From the NCBI GenBank assembly GCA_033439265.1, contig JAVTVX010000035.1, positions 5,746,001 through 5,810,000 on the forward strand: 64,000 nucleotides of DNA, given 5' to 3'. Positions within the stretch are counted from its first letter, which is position 1. Every line of letters starts with the position of its first letter. Below are positions 35,479-49,652 of the stretch, one piece after another. The notes under the pieces were generated by a model. It made no database searches, was not told where the DNA came from, and saw only the letters and a program-made list of their open reading frames with translations. The position numbers and the translations under genes are program-made. This stretch comes from Dillenia suffruticosa. Lineage: Eukaryota > Streptophyta > Magnoliopsida > Dilleniales > Dilleniaceae.

Positions 35479-37403
35479 GACCACTCTTTTCTCTTCTTAA
35501 TTAGCCAATTCATATCGTCATCAATACTTGTATACTCCTATACTTGTTGAACGAGAAAACAGAACTGAACTGTGGTATTACTAATCATAAATTTTGCCCT
35601 TGATATTCTCAATAAATAAAAAAAGGAGTAAAATTTGCAGATTGAACTAGGTTTGAGTTGACTAATGACTTGGGTAAAGGGGAGAATAGCTAAACCAGTA
35701 TTATCTATAAGGATTAACTATAAGACTAATTTTGATCTTTTATTTAATTTGTACATGATAACACATAACAATCACAACTAATTTTTTTCCCCTTTTTGCC
35801 TTTTATACAAATTTTGTATAATAAGTCAGAGATCTTCATTTATTACATTATATAAAATATTTTATCCACATCTAAAAAATAGTTTTTTACGAGTAGAGAA
35901 TGATACTCAAAACATCGATAGATGCTAAATTATCATTTGATGGACGCTGTCTTTTATGGAATAAAATGGTATACTTATTGATGACCGTTGAATGGCGATC
36001 TGATTATCATCAATCTCATAAACATTAATGCTTATGAGGATTATTATTAAGTACTAAATATAAATTATATTGTAGTTTTTCATTAAATACGATTTTTACA
36101 TCTTTAAATTTCTTCTAAAAAAAATAAATATTTTTTTATTAATCTATTCCTTCATTCAAAATAATTTATCATGTAATTTCAAGCCATTTTGTTCAAAATA
36201 AAGAAGTAAAAAATATAGTATGCAGAATTAATAATACTCATATAATATATTTATATAGCATAATTAAATATAATTAATCATTAAGTTTTGGTGTAATTTA
36301 AATAAACAAAGAAAATCCCTCGACTTTTTATCATATAATCCTATCATGTGTTATCAATTAGTATTACACACACACAAAAACAAAAAAAAATCAATTCTAA
36401 AGCAATATTAGGAACACAATACTCTTATAATTGCGGGTATCCTAATTTAAATTTATATTAATATAATAATATTAGTTTTGAAATGAACATTTTTTTCTTA
36501 TGTATAAAATTTAAATAAATAAATAAAGAGATATATAAAAGAATATATGTGAAAAAGAAATATATAATTTCAAGAGATATAAATTTAAATAGATGGAAAA
36601 GAAATATATGGAATAAAATTTTAAAAAGTTGAATAAAATGCATACGGGTAATTTAAAAAATTTATTTTTTAATAACGATGATATTAGTGAAAAAATGGTT
36701 CTGTTATGTGCATATTTTTTATCTATGTGCTATATAGATCATGTATTAAAGAAAAAAGGGTGAAGGGTTTAAGGCGAAGGGTGAAAGAGGGGCGATGAAT
36801 CGGCTAGATCCCACTCCGATAAGGGAAAGTAGGGATTCTAAAACTCTCTCTGTCCTGTGATTTCTCCTTTGGAGCCCACACTCGTCCTTTCGTCAAATAT
36901 GAACCCAAACCTGTTTGCATATCTTCTTCTTCTTCTTGTTGGGCGTTAGATTTTTTTCAACCCAACAACTAAACCCTCCTTCACATATTAGACACTACAA
37001 CTAGTAGCCAAAACAGTCTCTATTCTGGACACCGCAGACTACAACCTCGCACAACTAGTTTCTCACTCGTCAATTTCTTGGTTTCTCTCCCTCTCACAGG
37101 TTTCTTTCTCGAAACCACATTTCATTTTTTCACTTTTTATGAGCATTGGTTACTTTATGTTTTTAATTTGCCTATAATGTGAATTCTTGTTTTTTTTTTC
37201 GTTTTTTTTTTTTCTTCTGGGCTTTGGTTAACGTAGCTTTATTTGATGTATCTAGGTGTATTTTGATCTTGGTATTTTGATAATTAGGTTTTCAAGGGAA
37301 AGATTTTCCGTAATTGACCAATTTGTGAGTTGGGTGTCTATAATTGTGTATTTTTTTTTCCAATTATCACCAAAGTTTGAGAATTGGCTTTGGAAAATTT
37401 CAC
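35479..37403. other. Intergenic DNA and FtsZ2 upstream region
   Basis: Very AT-rich to about 36.7 kb with no gene. From about 36.75 kb composition shifts to a CT-rich leader (36840-37110) typical of a plant transcription start and 5' UTR. A possible 5'-UTR intron (T-rich, 37110-37400) would fit, but its ends are not certain. The FtsZ2 start codon is at 37404. Confidence 0.45.
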
Positions 37404-40400
37404 ATGGCTACCTGCATTTCACCATATTTTACTCCTCCGGATACTTGGAATTCAACCGGTGTTACACCTTTTCTTTGTGGGAGAATTCTTGCGGAGAATC
37501 ACTCAGGAAGGGTTCGCTGTGTAAAGGGCTTTGACGAAAAAAATGGCCATTGGAGTTCTGGGTTCAAAATTAAATGTTCATCCAACCCTCATAGTTTTAG
37601 TCCATATCATAGCAAAGACTCTTTTCTGAATCTGCATTCGGAGATATCTATGCTTAGGGGTGATGGAAACAATGTGATTAGTAATCCAAATAAGGATGTG
37701 GCTGGTCGAAGTGTTACTGAGAACTTGATTGATTCGTCAAGACAAAGTAACAACAATGCAGCGAAGATTAAAGTTATTGGTGTTGGAGGTGGTGGTTCGA
37801 ATGCTGTTAATCGTATGATAGAGAGTTCTATGGAGGGTGTGGAGTTCTGGATTGTTAATACCGATGTTCAAGCCATGAGGATGTCGCCCATTACTCCTGA
37901 GAACCGGCTACAAATCGGTCAAGAGCTGACTAGGGGACTTGGTGCGGGTGGGAACCCAGAGATCGGCATGAATGCTGCCAAAGAAAGCAGAGAATCAATA
38001 GAAGAGGCAGTCTATGGTGCCGATATGGTCTTTGTGACAGTAAGTTGAAATCCCTAGCCCTTTTATAGTCAAGCTCATGGAAATTGTATTTTTGTTGTCT
38101 TCTGTAAACATTGCTGGGCACTTGGATTGTTTGATGCATGACCTATCAGAGAAATTTTGTGTCTAAATTATGGATCTTCAATATCCAACATTTTTGCTTA
38201 TTCTATTTTCTAACTTTACTCCATAAGAAGCTTGCTTCTTCTTAAGGCTTAGGCTTGTTGATCTACTTCATCGAGTTGTGTTCAAACAGATACATGTATC
38301 CAACATATTGAAGTTTTAATTTTTGTATGATCTCCTCTATATTATCTAGGGCTTACAGGGTTATCCTTGTCTTCCTTTGCTATTTACTCTGGATAACCTA
38401 GGTTGGGTGTTAATTGGGGGAGTTGAGCAACATCTTTTTTATGGTCTTAATGTTGGTCAGGAGGAAGAACATCATTGTCTCTGATCGGAAGTTTAGTGAT
38501 GCCACTTATCATTCCCTCTTAGAGGATATAAATTGTCAACAGAGGGTTTGTGTAGGTTTATGGTCACATGATCTACATGTTACTGAGTCTTAGTACCAAT
38601 ACTAAAGGTTATCTCCTGGAGGAGTTGACTTTGGTGGTGAGTTGCGATAAGACTAGTTGGCTTATTGCAGAGATAGATGTTTCTTTAACTGAGGTGCCCC
38701 TAATACGGTGACCATACTGCTGTTCCTCGATCCTGTTTGACTAGTTTCTCTTGGTATTTTTTTGCCTTTCTTTACTGCTTCAAGAATTTTTCAAGTAAAT
38801 TGAGTGGTTAATGAGGTATTTCCTATGTTTGTTTGTTCTCTGATAAGGAAGGTGCTCTAGTTAAAAGAGATTGTTGGGACTTGGCAGTGTGATATCTAAA
38901 AGATTATTTTGGTAGTGTGGAGATTCATGTTAGAATTGGCTCTTTGTGTGACAAAGTAAGTAGGAGCAAGTACCATCAAAATATTGCTCATGACTTGAGC
39001 AATTGCCGCTCATGCTAGCCATTGAAAATTCATTTCATAGGCATTTTTTTTTCATTCATTTGAGAATTACAAAGTGACAGAGGGGATATGAATTGCTTGT
39101 TTGGAAGATATGTTGATTGGGAATTCTTCTGACCCTCCATCTTATCCAAGGTTTTTTAGCATATCTATCAGGCCTTCCAATACCCCTATTTCTAGCTTGT
39201 TCGTTTATTCCTGGTCACAATCTCTTGGCAATTCCATGTTTTTTCCACCTTAATGATTAAAAGACTCTTGTGACGACTTCTTTGATTTATTTGCCTCTAT
39301 CATTTCGTGTATAGAGATACAAATAGTAGGATGCCAAAAACTGATTTTTGATGTCATTCTTGAATGACTGTTTTCAGTCTTTTTACCTTGAACAGAATCT
39401 ATTTGGCCCTTTATTTGATTCTGGAAACTTGATTTAAAAAAGTGAAGTTGCTTCAGAATCAGAGCTTCCACTTGGTAGCTTGCCCTGGACAGGAATAATA
39501 CTGGTGATTTGTTACTGGCAGGACTTCCAAATATGATATGTAACCCCCAGTATCCCGGTTATAAGTCAAAGGTGCAAAGAACCTTGGAATTTTTTTTTTT
39601 TTTTTTTTTGGCTCAGTTGTTGCTCTCTTTGGTGTAGGCTATTTGATGTCTATGCTTGTCCAGTTGTGAAGATCTTTTGCTTATTAAGTCTAAGGAATTC
39701 GGTAGTAGCAAGGATATAAAGACCTCGATTGTGCTAAACTGATTTATATGGTATATTTTGGATGGGGAAGATCTCAACAATTTTTATGTCTTTTTCTCTT
39801 TTAGGTTAATCTTAGTAGGTTTATAAAGTGTTGTATGTATAAATTCCTTACAGGTTCAGATGAATTTTCTCCTAAGGAGGTTGAAAAATGTAATTAATGT
39901 CCTAGAAGGTATGATTCCTACATCTTTGAGTCATTGTGAATCTTCTTCTGCACATAAACCAATTCTAGACTAATATGTCCAATGTGTTTGTAGAATACTA
40001 GAAAGTGTATGCCCTGACCCCAGAAGAAATATAAAATTAGTGCATAGTTTGAGAGGCACTGCTGTAACAACAAACAGGGGACATTGCTAGAGACAAAATA
40101 GAGAATGTCTTTCTTTCAATATCCAATGCCTACAAATTTGCCTATTTAAACTTGGAGTTTTGGCTCAAACTGTCATCCAAGTAACTTGTAATCCTTGCTT
40201 GTGGTAAAGTTCTAAGGTTTGATTTTTGCGACCCCCCCCCCTGTTTTCATTGTCAAGCAAGAAAATTTTTCTACGTTTATCAAACTGACTCTCAGCATAG
40301 CTGTCACCCTACTATTTTGTAAAAGAAACATATTCATGTGTCTCCCTATTATTATTTGACTGTTTAGGACTCTTGCATGTTACAACCTATTCTGGTATTA

Positions 40401-41409
40401 TTTGGAAGCAAAAATAATACTGTCAGATGGAATTCTTCTGATGAATTTTGTTAATAATGCTTGCATATTGAGTTGAGCAGATATATGTTCAGAGTGTTCA
40501 GTTAAAGCAAATGTGCTTTTTAGAAAGCTATCATGTCTGCACATCACCGTTTATGTAGGTTGCTGGTATCTTTTTCTTTCATCATAGTTTATTGTATTCT
40601 GAATGGGACTCGCAGGCTGGAATGGGTGGAGGAACTGGCACTGGTGGGGCTCCTATCATTGCAGGGGTTGCAAAGTCTATGGGCATTTTGACTGTTGGCA
40701 TTGTGACAACTCCTTTTTCCTTTGAGGGACGAAGGCGAGCAGTTCAAGCCCAGGAAGGTATTGCAGCCTTAAGAGATAACGTTGATACACTGATTGTCAT
40801 TCCAAATGACAAGTTATTGACCGCAGTCTCCCAAACCACACCAGTAACAGAGGCATTCAATCTTGCTGATGATATTCTTCGACAAGGCGTTCGTGGAATC
40901 TCTGATATAATAACGGTATGCAACATTAGTTCCAGTTGGTGTCCTGTCCATGTTCCCTGAAATATTGATTCAGTTATACGCTGTTGCAGTTATTGTAATT
41001 TGTCTAGATTGCCTCAGATGACAGACCAAAGTTGTTCAGTGATGCTGTCATGTGTATGTGTCTGGCATTACACAAATAGTGAAATAATAGTTCTGCTCTT
41101 GGAAGGATTTGGGGGTTTTCCTTGTTTTTCCCTTATGGTGGTTGCAATGACTTTCAGTTTGTTAATTTATTCTACCATCCCCCACCCACCCCCCAAAAAA
41201 AATCACTAGCCTCATGGGACTTAATATGTTAATAGTTGTGAACCTATTTTATGCCGGCTCTTAACAAGATGAGCCATATCCATGTCAAAACCACGGTTTT
41301 AAAACTAGAAAGGACCAGATAGTTAACCGAAGAATCGGAGCCAGCCAAATGATCTAATCCAGCATAAGTAGAAAAACTAAAGGAAAAATGCTCTCACCAA
41401 TACTGGAAC

Positions 41410-41446
<37 letters not shown>

Positions 41447-44400
41447 AACTCTTAACTCACTCCTGTGTCCTCTCTCTCACTGTTTTATCATCATCATCTT
41501 CTTCTTGATCTTCTACTTCTCTCTCTCCCTCTCTCTCTTCATCATCATTATCACCTTCTTGTTCTTCTTGATTTTCTACTAATTTCCTTCTCTTCTTCTT
41601 TCCTCTGCTCTGTACCTCTCATTTCACTTTCCAGATTCAAATCATTATCATTTCAACCCCTTTGAGCCAACTGGCATAGCAAGACAAGGCCTCTAGCTCT
41701 TTCTCATTGTAAGATTTCCTGTTGTGGTTAGATTTTTTTTTTTTTTTTTTTGGAGGTTTGGAATCATTGAGATGCTGATTCCTTTGAAGGATTTTGTTGT
41801 GATTTGAATGTTGATCACTATTAATATGATTGATTAATAAAGTTACTATTTTTAGTATTGTATTCTGAGTTGATTGATTTAATTGATGTTTTGGTTTTGA
41901 TTATTATATTTAATTCATCTTTTTTTTATATATCAAAAAATTATGACAGATCCAGAATTGGATGTTAGAGTTTCTGAGCTACAGAAATTGAAATTGATTC
42001 TTTCTAAATAATAATCTTAATTATTAATATCCATAGCATCTTTGATTATTGTTTCAACCACCGTTGAACCGATGACTCATGAATCACCTCCTTTTCTGGG
42101 TCAATGTGTGGTCCACTTTTAAAACCTAGGTCAAAACATATCATTGGGCATTACACTATCTGATGCTTTCAAACTTACAATAGTGTAAATTTTTTATAGG
42201 TTTATTGTCTCAAGCATGAGATGTCATGTTTCATCTTCATATCTGTGCTTCATTGTTGAAAACCATCGGTACATAGATTGAAATTGGAGTTGTACAAGTG
42301 ATATAATCATATTGACAGATGTGCAATGTGTTGTGATAGAAAAGGAAACTTGGATAGAATTGGGACTAGATGTGCAATGTGTTGTATAAGGCCTTAAAGC
42401 TATTGAATAATCAGCCTGTTGGCCAATACAATGTCCCACAGTGGATGAAACTGTGGTAGTTATGGACCACTGTTTAATTATCAAACATAATATCTGGAAA
42501 CACCTGAGTTTGTGACTTGTATGATATGTGCTTGCTTATTGATATCTATGCAATTGATTCAGGACCATTGAGCCTTGGCAAAAATTAACTTTGCTAAACT
42601 ATCTTCATATGATTGATGAATATTTATGGCCATGACATCAATGAAACACTGACTTGGGCAGATTCCTGGACTGGTGAATGTGGATTTTGCCGATGTACGA
42701 GCTATTATGGCAAATGCAGGCTCTTCATTGATGGGGATAGGTACTGCAACAGGTAATGACAAGATGTGCTGTTGAAGGTTTTATACATATGGTCATGAGA
42801 CCTATTCTGCATAATTTCATTTTCCATTTGGAAATTTTGCTCTTTATCATGAAATCTAGAATGTTTATCTTTAACACAATCAAAGAACATGTGAGAGGAA
42901 GGAAAAGAAAAGAAGGAAATTTGATGTATGAATAGTTGAAAACTAACGGTACTTAAATGTGGCTGCAAAAGAAAGGATAGAACTCATATGACCCTCATTG
43001 TTAACTTCTCCATCCGCAGGCTGTTATGCATGCAGAGTGCTACTGGAGGGGGAATAAGAAATACATAATCAGCATAGTTTTGTTGTAATCATCTGATTTT
43101 TAGTCTCTGCCAAGCTGCCCTGTCTTTTGGCTAATTAACCTTCATTTCTTTAGGCAGGATAAATAGGTAAATGCTTGTAGTAACTCAATGGGGGTGAAGC
43201 TATATATAGGTCTGGAGCTTCCTCACATGTATATCTTGAGTGCAATTGTGCTTTATTTTATCCATTCAACTGTCTTGAATTCTATATGCTTGGATCAGAC
43301 TTAGCATTAGCTACTTTTCCACTCCAAACATAAAAGGTGTCTATTTTTTTCCACTCAATAACCTCTATATTTAAATTCATCTAATCTTTAGTTCCTATCT
43401 GTGTCTTTTTTTTGTTTTTTTTTTGGGGGGGAGGGGGGCTGTGGCTATTGAAAATGGGGAAAATGACTTCTTTCCTTCTGTTTGGTGTTTACATTGATAA
43501 ACTTCCAGATTATGTAGTGCTTTTTTTGTCATTTTACCAAAGACATTCTTTGTCAAGCTATACTGATCCAGAATTGATAGGACCCATTGTGATTGCATAA
43601 ACCTTTTTTGTAAGAATAGCTTCTGGCACTTGTGTCTTTGTAGGAAAGACACGGGCAAGAGATGCTGCATTAAATGCCATCCAATCTCCTTTACTTGATA
43701 TTGGCATAGAGAGGGCTACAGGAATTGTATGGAACATCACTGGTGGAAATGATTTAACGTTATACGAGGTCTCTCTCTCTCTCTCTCTCATGCTTGTGGT
43801 TATCACTGTTATTTAGATCTTCTCTTTTAATTGGTGTATTGTTTCTTTTGTTCATCGGAAATACATCACTGGATGTTCCTGATGTTTTCTGGAGTAAGAA
43901 ACAGAATTTAATGCAGAAGTCCTTTAAAACTGAAAGAAACAGGAGATGATAGAAAGGTAGAACAGAGAAAAAGCCTTGCAATCTCTCTTTCTGCTTAATC
44001 ATCTTTCCTCTTCCATCTTCCTTGAAAAAAGAGGAAATCATCAGGGTGTGATTTTGTCTGTCCCTTGCTTCTTGCTGCAAACGTTTCCTCGGCTGGGTTT
44101 ACTTGTGCAATATATGTTCTACAAGTCACATTTGGTTCGTGGAAATTACCATGTTCTACCAATATTGTTCTTGTTAGTAAAAAAGCAATATTTGAAAGTA
44201 GATTAGTACAAGACCATTCTCACACTAACCTCCCACATTTTGTATCAACTTTTGGAGACCTTATGGCTTTGACACATGGACAACAAACAACATTTATTTG
44301 TACCTACCCGTGAGCATAATCTGTGTTTTTCCTATCTCACAAATACTATCTTTTTTATGCTTATCTCTATTTTTTGGTTAAATTTCAGAATTTATATATT

Positions 44401-46688
44401 TTACATTTCAATAGCTTTTACCGTCATTAAATCTTTCTCTTAAAAAAAAGTTCACTCACTATACTATTAACTTAGTTCTCATGCACTGGAACATCATATA
44501 ATCATCAAAAGTCAACGGGGCACGTGGCAACAAATATATGGCATGAATATGCATGAGTTGTATTCTTGGTAGTGGTGGTAAATAAGGCAGGGTGCTGGGG
44601 ACCTTGATAGATTGGCATCAAGAAGGCTAATCATCTTGGTATCTTGGTTGTGTCATTAAGGAGAACTTTAATACACTGGGAGAGTTAGAGCTTCGGTTCA
44701 TCTTTGGAGGCTTTGGTTGAAAAAAGAAGCATATTGCTTATGGGATAATGTGTTTCTTATGGTGATATGGTGCTTATGGACTAAATGGAATATGAATAAT
44801 AATCTTTAAAAGTCAGTTTATTTATCAATGTCATTCGGAATGCAATGGTATTTTATTCTTCATTCTGGTTTAATGTTTTGGGTACTTTTTAGGAACATTT
44901 ATTTGATGGGTTATATCCAGAGAGATTTTCTCTCTTTAATATCTTGTTTTCTTGATGATTTCTTGTCATCCCTCCTGTCTTATAAAATTTCTTTTTCTAT
45001 CAAATGAAAATCAATTGCTGCATTGATATCAAAATTTACTAAAATTTTCAAGTGGCTCCAAAAAGATACAAAATATGCATGTCACAAGATTTACCAAATA
45101 AGTAAATAATCTAGAATTGCATTGCTCTTTGTGGGCTGCAGTGTCATGGGTTTTTCTAATGCATTTTCTCAAGTTTAGTTTGTAGTCTTATTCTTGCTCA
45201 TCCATTTTAGACTTCATTTGATGCTTGGTGTTTCTCTTTCTGATTCAATGTTCACCCTGGGTTTCTTGCAGGTTAATGCTGCAGCAGAAGTTATCTATGA
45301 CCTTGTTGATCCTAGTGCTAACTTAATATTTGGAGCAGTAATAGATCAGTCGCTAAGCGGACAGGTAAGTTTCGTATTTATTTTGAATGGTGAAAGTTTC
45401 TAGTTAGGTAGAATTTATAGCTCTGTTATCAACACTATTGGCATGTGAAAAATATCAGTGTGATGCAGTGATGAAGTGGCTGGGGGTGGCAGTTGCCCTT
45501 CTAGCTCCTAAAATTTTCTTTTATGCTGCATAAATTATTACACAGAAAAGGAAATGTTTAGTGATTGCCCCTCTAACTTTTTTATCTAAATTCTTTTAAG
45601 GCCCAAACTAAATCTTAAATAAAGATAAAACAAAGAAAAAAAAATCAATGAATACCGTGGACTGATATGGTTCAGAGTTGGGTATTTTTTCAGTTTTTCC
45701 ATTTAAAGACTATTTTAACATTGTTAAAATTTCCATTTTGATATTTACCGTGGAGACCTACACATAATGTATTACATAGAATTCTATTATAACACCATAG
45801 AATGCTAATTTGTCTTCTTTTTTTTTTTTTTTTTGCTTGATTTCTTAAATTGTGAATTAATTTATCATCATATATGGTATCTACATTGTAATATACACAG
45901 TATAGGCCAATATTCAGTATTTTGTATTAGAATTTTTATTAAATTTCCCTTTTAGCCCTCAGATTTAGCTTAATGCTTGTAAAAAAAGGGTTTGGTGAAA
46001 TATTTCTAAATTTTCACATAAACAAATTATTTGTAGATTCAAAGGGATCATAAATTTTAGTTTCTATAATTCATAAAACTGTTGTCTTTAAAGAAAATTT
46101 TTTGGGTAACGAGGGGAACAGCCCCCCCCCCCCCCCCCCAAAAAAAAAAAAACACACAAACCCTAATATAAATCCAGGCTCTGCAACTGCTGTGATGTCA
46201 TGTCTTATCTGCCTCATTGCTTCCGGCATCAAGACATCTAAGTGATTCATCGATTATAATATGCAACCTACATTTGAAACTTATACCTGTCTCAATGTAC
46301 GGTAATGAGGACTGTACATCATCAAATGTTGATTGCCCTGACTGTGTATGAGATAAAGGGTTGTCATATCCATATCTCCTACCAGTATTTATTCTTCGTG
46401 GTTTGGTGAATTTCTTCCAGGTTAGCATAACTCTAATTGCCACTGGATTCAAACGCCAAGAAGAAAGTGATGGGAGGCCTCTTCAGGTATTCCTTGTTCC
46501 ATTAACACCCTCTCTCTCTCTCTCTCTCTCCCTCCATTGATATATGATTCGTTCAGGCAAGTCAGCTCGCCCAGGGCGATGGCAGTTTTGGAATTAATCG
46601 GCGAGCGACCTCATTCAGTGAAGGTGGATCAGTGGAGATTCCTGAATTCCTAAAGAAGAAAGGGCGCTCACGCTATCCAAGAGCCTAG
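37404..46688 (+). CDS. FTSZ2: Plastid division GTPase FtsZ2
   Basis: Seven exons join in phase to 480 residues: 37404-38039, 40616-40915, 42662-42752, 43644-43768, 45272-45364, 46421-46486, 46557-46688. Residues 1 to about 75 form a Ser/Asn-rich plastid transit region, then a conserved [13 protein letters not shown] segment. The tubulin-like GTPase starts near 121 with [16 protein letters not shown]. The phosphate-binding signature GGGTGTG is at 216-222 and the synergy loop [11 protein letters not shown] starts at about 318. The C-terminal core [16 protein letters not shown] (about 464-479) is the ARC6-binding tail that separates FtsZ2 from FtsZ1. It polymerises with FtsZ1 into the stromal Z-ring at the plastid division site. 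Length matches Arabidopsis FtsZ2 (about 478). Start chosen at [12 protein letters not shown], the family's usual beginning, although the frame is open 20 codons further upstream. Intron 1 (2.6 kb) is the largest and holds no recognised gene. Confidence 0.97.
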
Positions 46689-46865
46689 GATTTTTGCTTC
46701 TCCCCCCACCCTCAAGCAACCAAAAAAAAAAAAAAAGGACACATGTAGCAATCTTGTCATCTTTACTTGAGAACCTATCCCATGGATCTAAACCTCCGCT
46801 ACTGCTTTAGAGTTTATTAGCCCTGAAAATTTGAGTGTAACCCTGTTTCATACGTAGCTTTTTGT

Positions 46866-46871
46866 AATAAA
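46866..46871 (+). terminator. Likely FtsZ2 poly(A) signal
   Basis: AATAAA lies 178 bp after the FtsZ2 stop in a T-rich context (TTTTTGTAATAAAAGG), a typical distance for a plant near-upstream element. Not experimentally supported. Confidence 0.5.
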
Positions 46872-47841
46872 AGGTTTCGTGTATAATGTGTATGCTTATG
46901 AGTTTCTGCGGAAATCTACCGAAAATAGTTTTGGCAATTATATCTTGTCAGCGGTCAAATTCCGATGTACTATTAGTTGGTATCTCATTGCACGGGTCGG
47001 TTTTCTTTTCTTTTTTTTCTTTGAGTGGATGCCCTGCCTGAATTATTGGACAGTCAATGTGACCCCACACGTTTCAAAGGATGGAATCATAGGGTTTCTT
47101 GCTGATACAAAGAATTACGACGGCCATTGGACCAAGATCCCCATAGTAAGATAATAAAGTTCGGCGGTTCAAATTATTAAAAAAAAAAAAAAAAAAAACC
47201 TAAATTGATCTTAGTTAATTAATAAAAGAATAGTACTAATCAAATAACTTAATATTCAATTTCAAATCTTCAAATGAATTTAATATTGACCTTTATTCCA
47301 TTACTATTAACAGCTGAATATCATCATCTTGTGATTATAGTGGCAGGAGTTCGGGAATGTAAGAGCAGGCAAGCAATGGATCCAAAATAAGCTAAGCTGC
47401 ACTCCATCCCAAGTGTCTACTACTGGTGTTTTTGGAGTACATGATGAGGCAAGCAAAAAGAATTTTATTTTAAAAAAAGTGTGAACCCCAATAATCTATT
47501 TCCTTAATTGTACCGCTTGTGCTGACCACGTATGTTTTTAGAATGATGTGGTTATTCTTTGGAACATAGATGTTTTGAATGTGAATTTTTAAAATAAAGC
47601 GACATGGTCATTTCCCCCCTTTTCATATAAAAAAAAAAAAAATTAAATTAGAAATGTCAACAATTTTGGTGGCCGAGTTGGAGAGATCAGACAACTAAGT
47701 AGATGTGCAATGGGACCTTTAAGGGAGGCAATGCCATGCGGAATTCCTTCTGATACCAATTTAGCTCGAGCTTGTTGAAGCAAATATGAGGGTTAGATCG
47801 ATTTTCTAAACATTAATAGTACTTCGTGTCATATGTCTTGT

Positions 47842-47897
<56 letters not shown>

Positions 47898-49435
47898 AGT
47901 TGAAAGATCAAAAGATATAGAATAAGCATTTTCAAAAATATCACCATAATTAAGTTGTGATCAATTAAATACTTTATATGTTAAATAATGAAAATAAAAC
48001 TTTATATTATCTTTCGCTCACTTAAAAAGTTTTATCACGTGCTCTTTGAGCTACCATAGTATTATTAAGTTAAATTTAATTATTTTTATTATTAATTTTT
48101 TTATCTATACATTTGTTATTGATTAGTGGTGAAATTTTAGTGGTTTTGATTAATTTTAAGAAATGGTTTCAGTGATAATAATAAAGAAACGATTCTTTCG
48201 TTAAACATATGAGTTTAATGATAGAATATTAAACTCGTTTAATAAAATTATTGATTCATAATCTTTGGATTAAAAAAATATGAGTTAAAAGAGTCAATAC
48301 TTAAATTGGGTTTCACAGATACTCGAAACCAATTAATCAAAGTTTTTAAATACCGTAGCCAAGTTAAAGGAAAAAAAAATCCCAAGATCTTATGAGGAGC
48401 CAAACATGGTGCAGATCAGCGAGTTCAAATGCTCCATACGTCCAAAACCAAAAGCAACCCTTTTGTTTTCTTATAGAAAGGTCCAAACAAGTCATATCAA
48501 AGAGTTGTTCGGTGACCTTTTGAATGATGGATAGTTCAGAATGTCCAAATTTGTTGAGTCCATAGAAATTGCAACTGGCAACTTGACCCTTTTGATAACC
48601 AATCACTGGACTACTGGTTGGCAACTACCTCATCATATGTGATCAAAAAAATTCTTTTGAGCCTTGGGGAGCCTAATAGCGAAAATTTTTATACATAATA
48701 CGTTATTTATAAATTAATACATATAATAAAATAATTTATTTAATATTAATTAAAAACTAAATGTTCTAAATATTTAGTTAATACCTTAAATTTGTGTTAA
48801 TTCCATTCATGAAACTCAAATACAGGGCGAAAGAGAGAAACATTTGCCATTGTTGTGTATGCAGGTCCAGTATATGATGCTGTACCGAATAGGGTACGCT
48901 AGGGTCATCATTTAGGTTTCATGGGTCTATAGGTTTTTGCTTTTGAGAGCTATTAATCTATACCTTATATTATGGTGGAGAGTGTGTGTGTGAGAGGAGG
49001 GGGGGGGGGGGGGATTGTAGCCATAGAAGAAGAAATCGAGGGGAGATGAGAGGGGATGAGATGATATTTTAAAAGAAATGAGGACCAAATCAGAGAGAAA
49101 TAAGGGGCCTTGTGCATCACAAAAAATCTCCTTTAACATTTCCTCTCTTGGTCTCCATCGCATTTAATGAAAATTACAATTTTTCCTTTCACTATGTTCC
49201 AAATCCTTTTTTTAAGACCCCAAAATGGTCTTCCAAACTCAAGTCCTCCTACCCCATTGGCCACTAATGCCTAAAAATCACACAAAGTACCCACAAAATC
49301 AAACCACGACCTCACAATGCTCCAAAAATCCTTCAGAGGAATCACTCGCATTGAGCCTCTCTTTTTCCTTTTTTTTTTTTGGTCCTATTCAAAGTTGAAC
49401 TAAACCACACAATTTGGAATCCAATCTTGACCAAG
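46872..49435. other. Intergenic DNA between FtsZ2 and BIC
   Basis: No gene recognised. It contains A-runs (47176-47198), a TA/GA compound microsatellite (47841-47895), a G-run (48998-49014) and AT-rich DNA. The minus-strand frame 48364-48624 has no recognised domain. A palindromic CACGTG lies at 48036-48041, about 1.6 kb upstream of BIC. Confidence 0.5.
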
Positions 49436-49483
49436 ACACGTACATTTGTCACTTACCATACAAAAGTAACAGTTGGTGACGTG
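49436..49483 (+). promoter_or_regulatory. ACGT-core motifs upstream of BIC
   Basis: ACACGTAC (49436-49443) and GACGTG (49478-49483) lie about 170-220 bp before the BIC start codon. ACGT-core elements are bound by bZIP factors such as HY5, and Arabidopsis BIC genes are reported to be light-induced with HY5 involvement. Such hexamers also occur by chance, so this is suggestive only. Confidence 0.3.
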
Positions 49484-49652
49484 TGAAGTAACATCCCCAC
49501 TTGTTTCCTTCCATTGTTTTGTTCCCACACAAAGTTTTCATGTAATCTTCTTCACTTCAACACCCAAAATAAAGGAAACCAAAACCAAAGTGAACCCGAG
49601 AGGACTACTAGTACATTCATTCATTCTCTTTGGAGCTCTCAATACAACAGAA

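Noticed and set aside
46121..46152. Long C-run followed by A-run in FtsZ2 intron 5
   Set aside because: A homopolymer tract with no sign of function; its length may also be a sequencing artefact.
48364..48624. 86-codon minus-strand frame between FtsZ2 and BIC
   Set aside because: No domain, no splice partners and no duplicate; cannot be told from chance.
49473..49652. 60-codon upstream extension of the BIC frame
   Set aside because: Unlike BIC N-termini and preceded by no supporting context; the family start fits the ATG at 49653.
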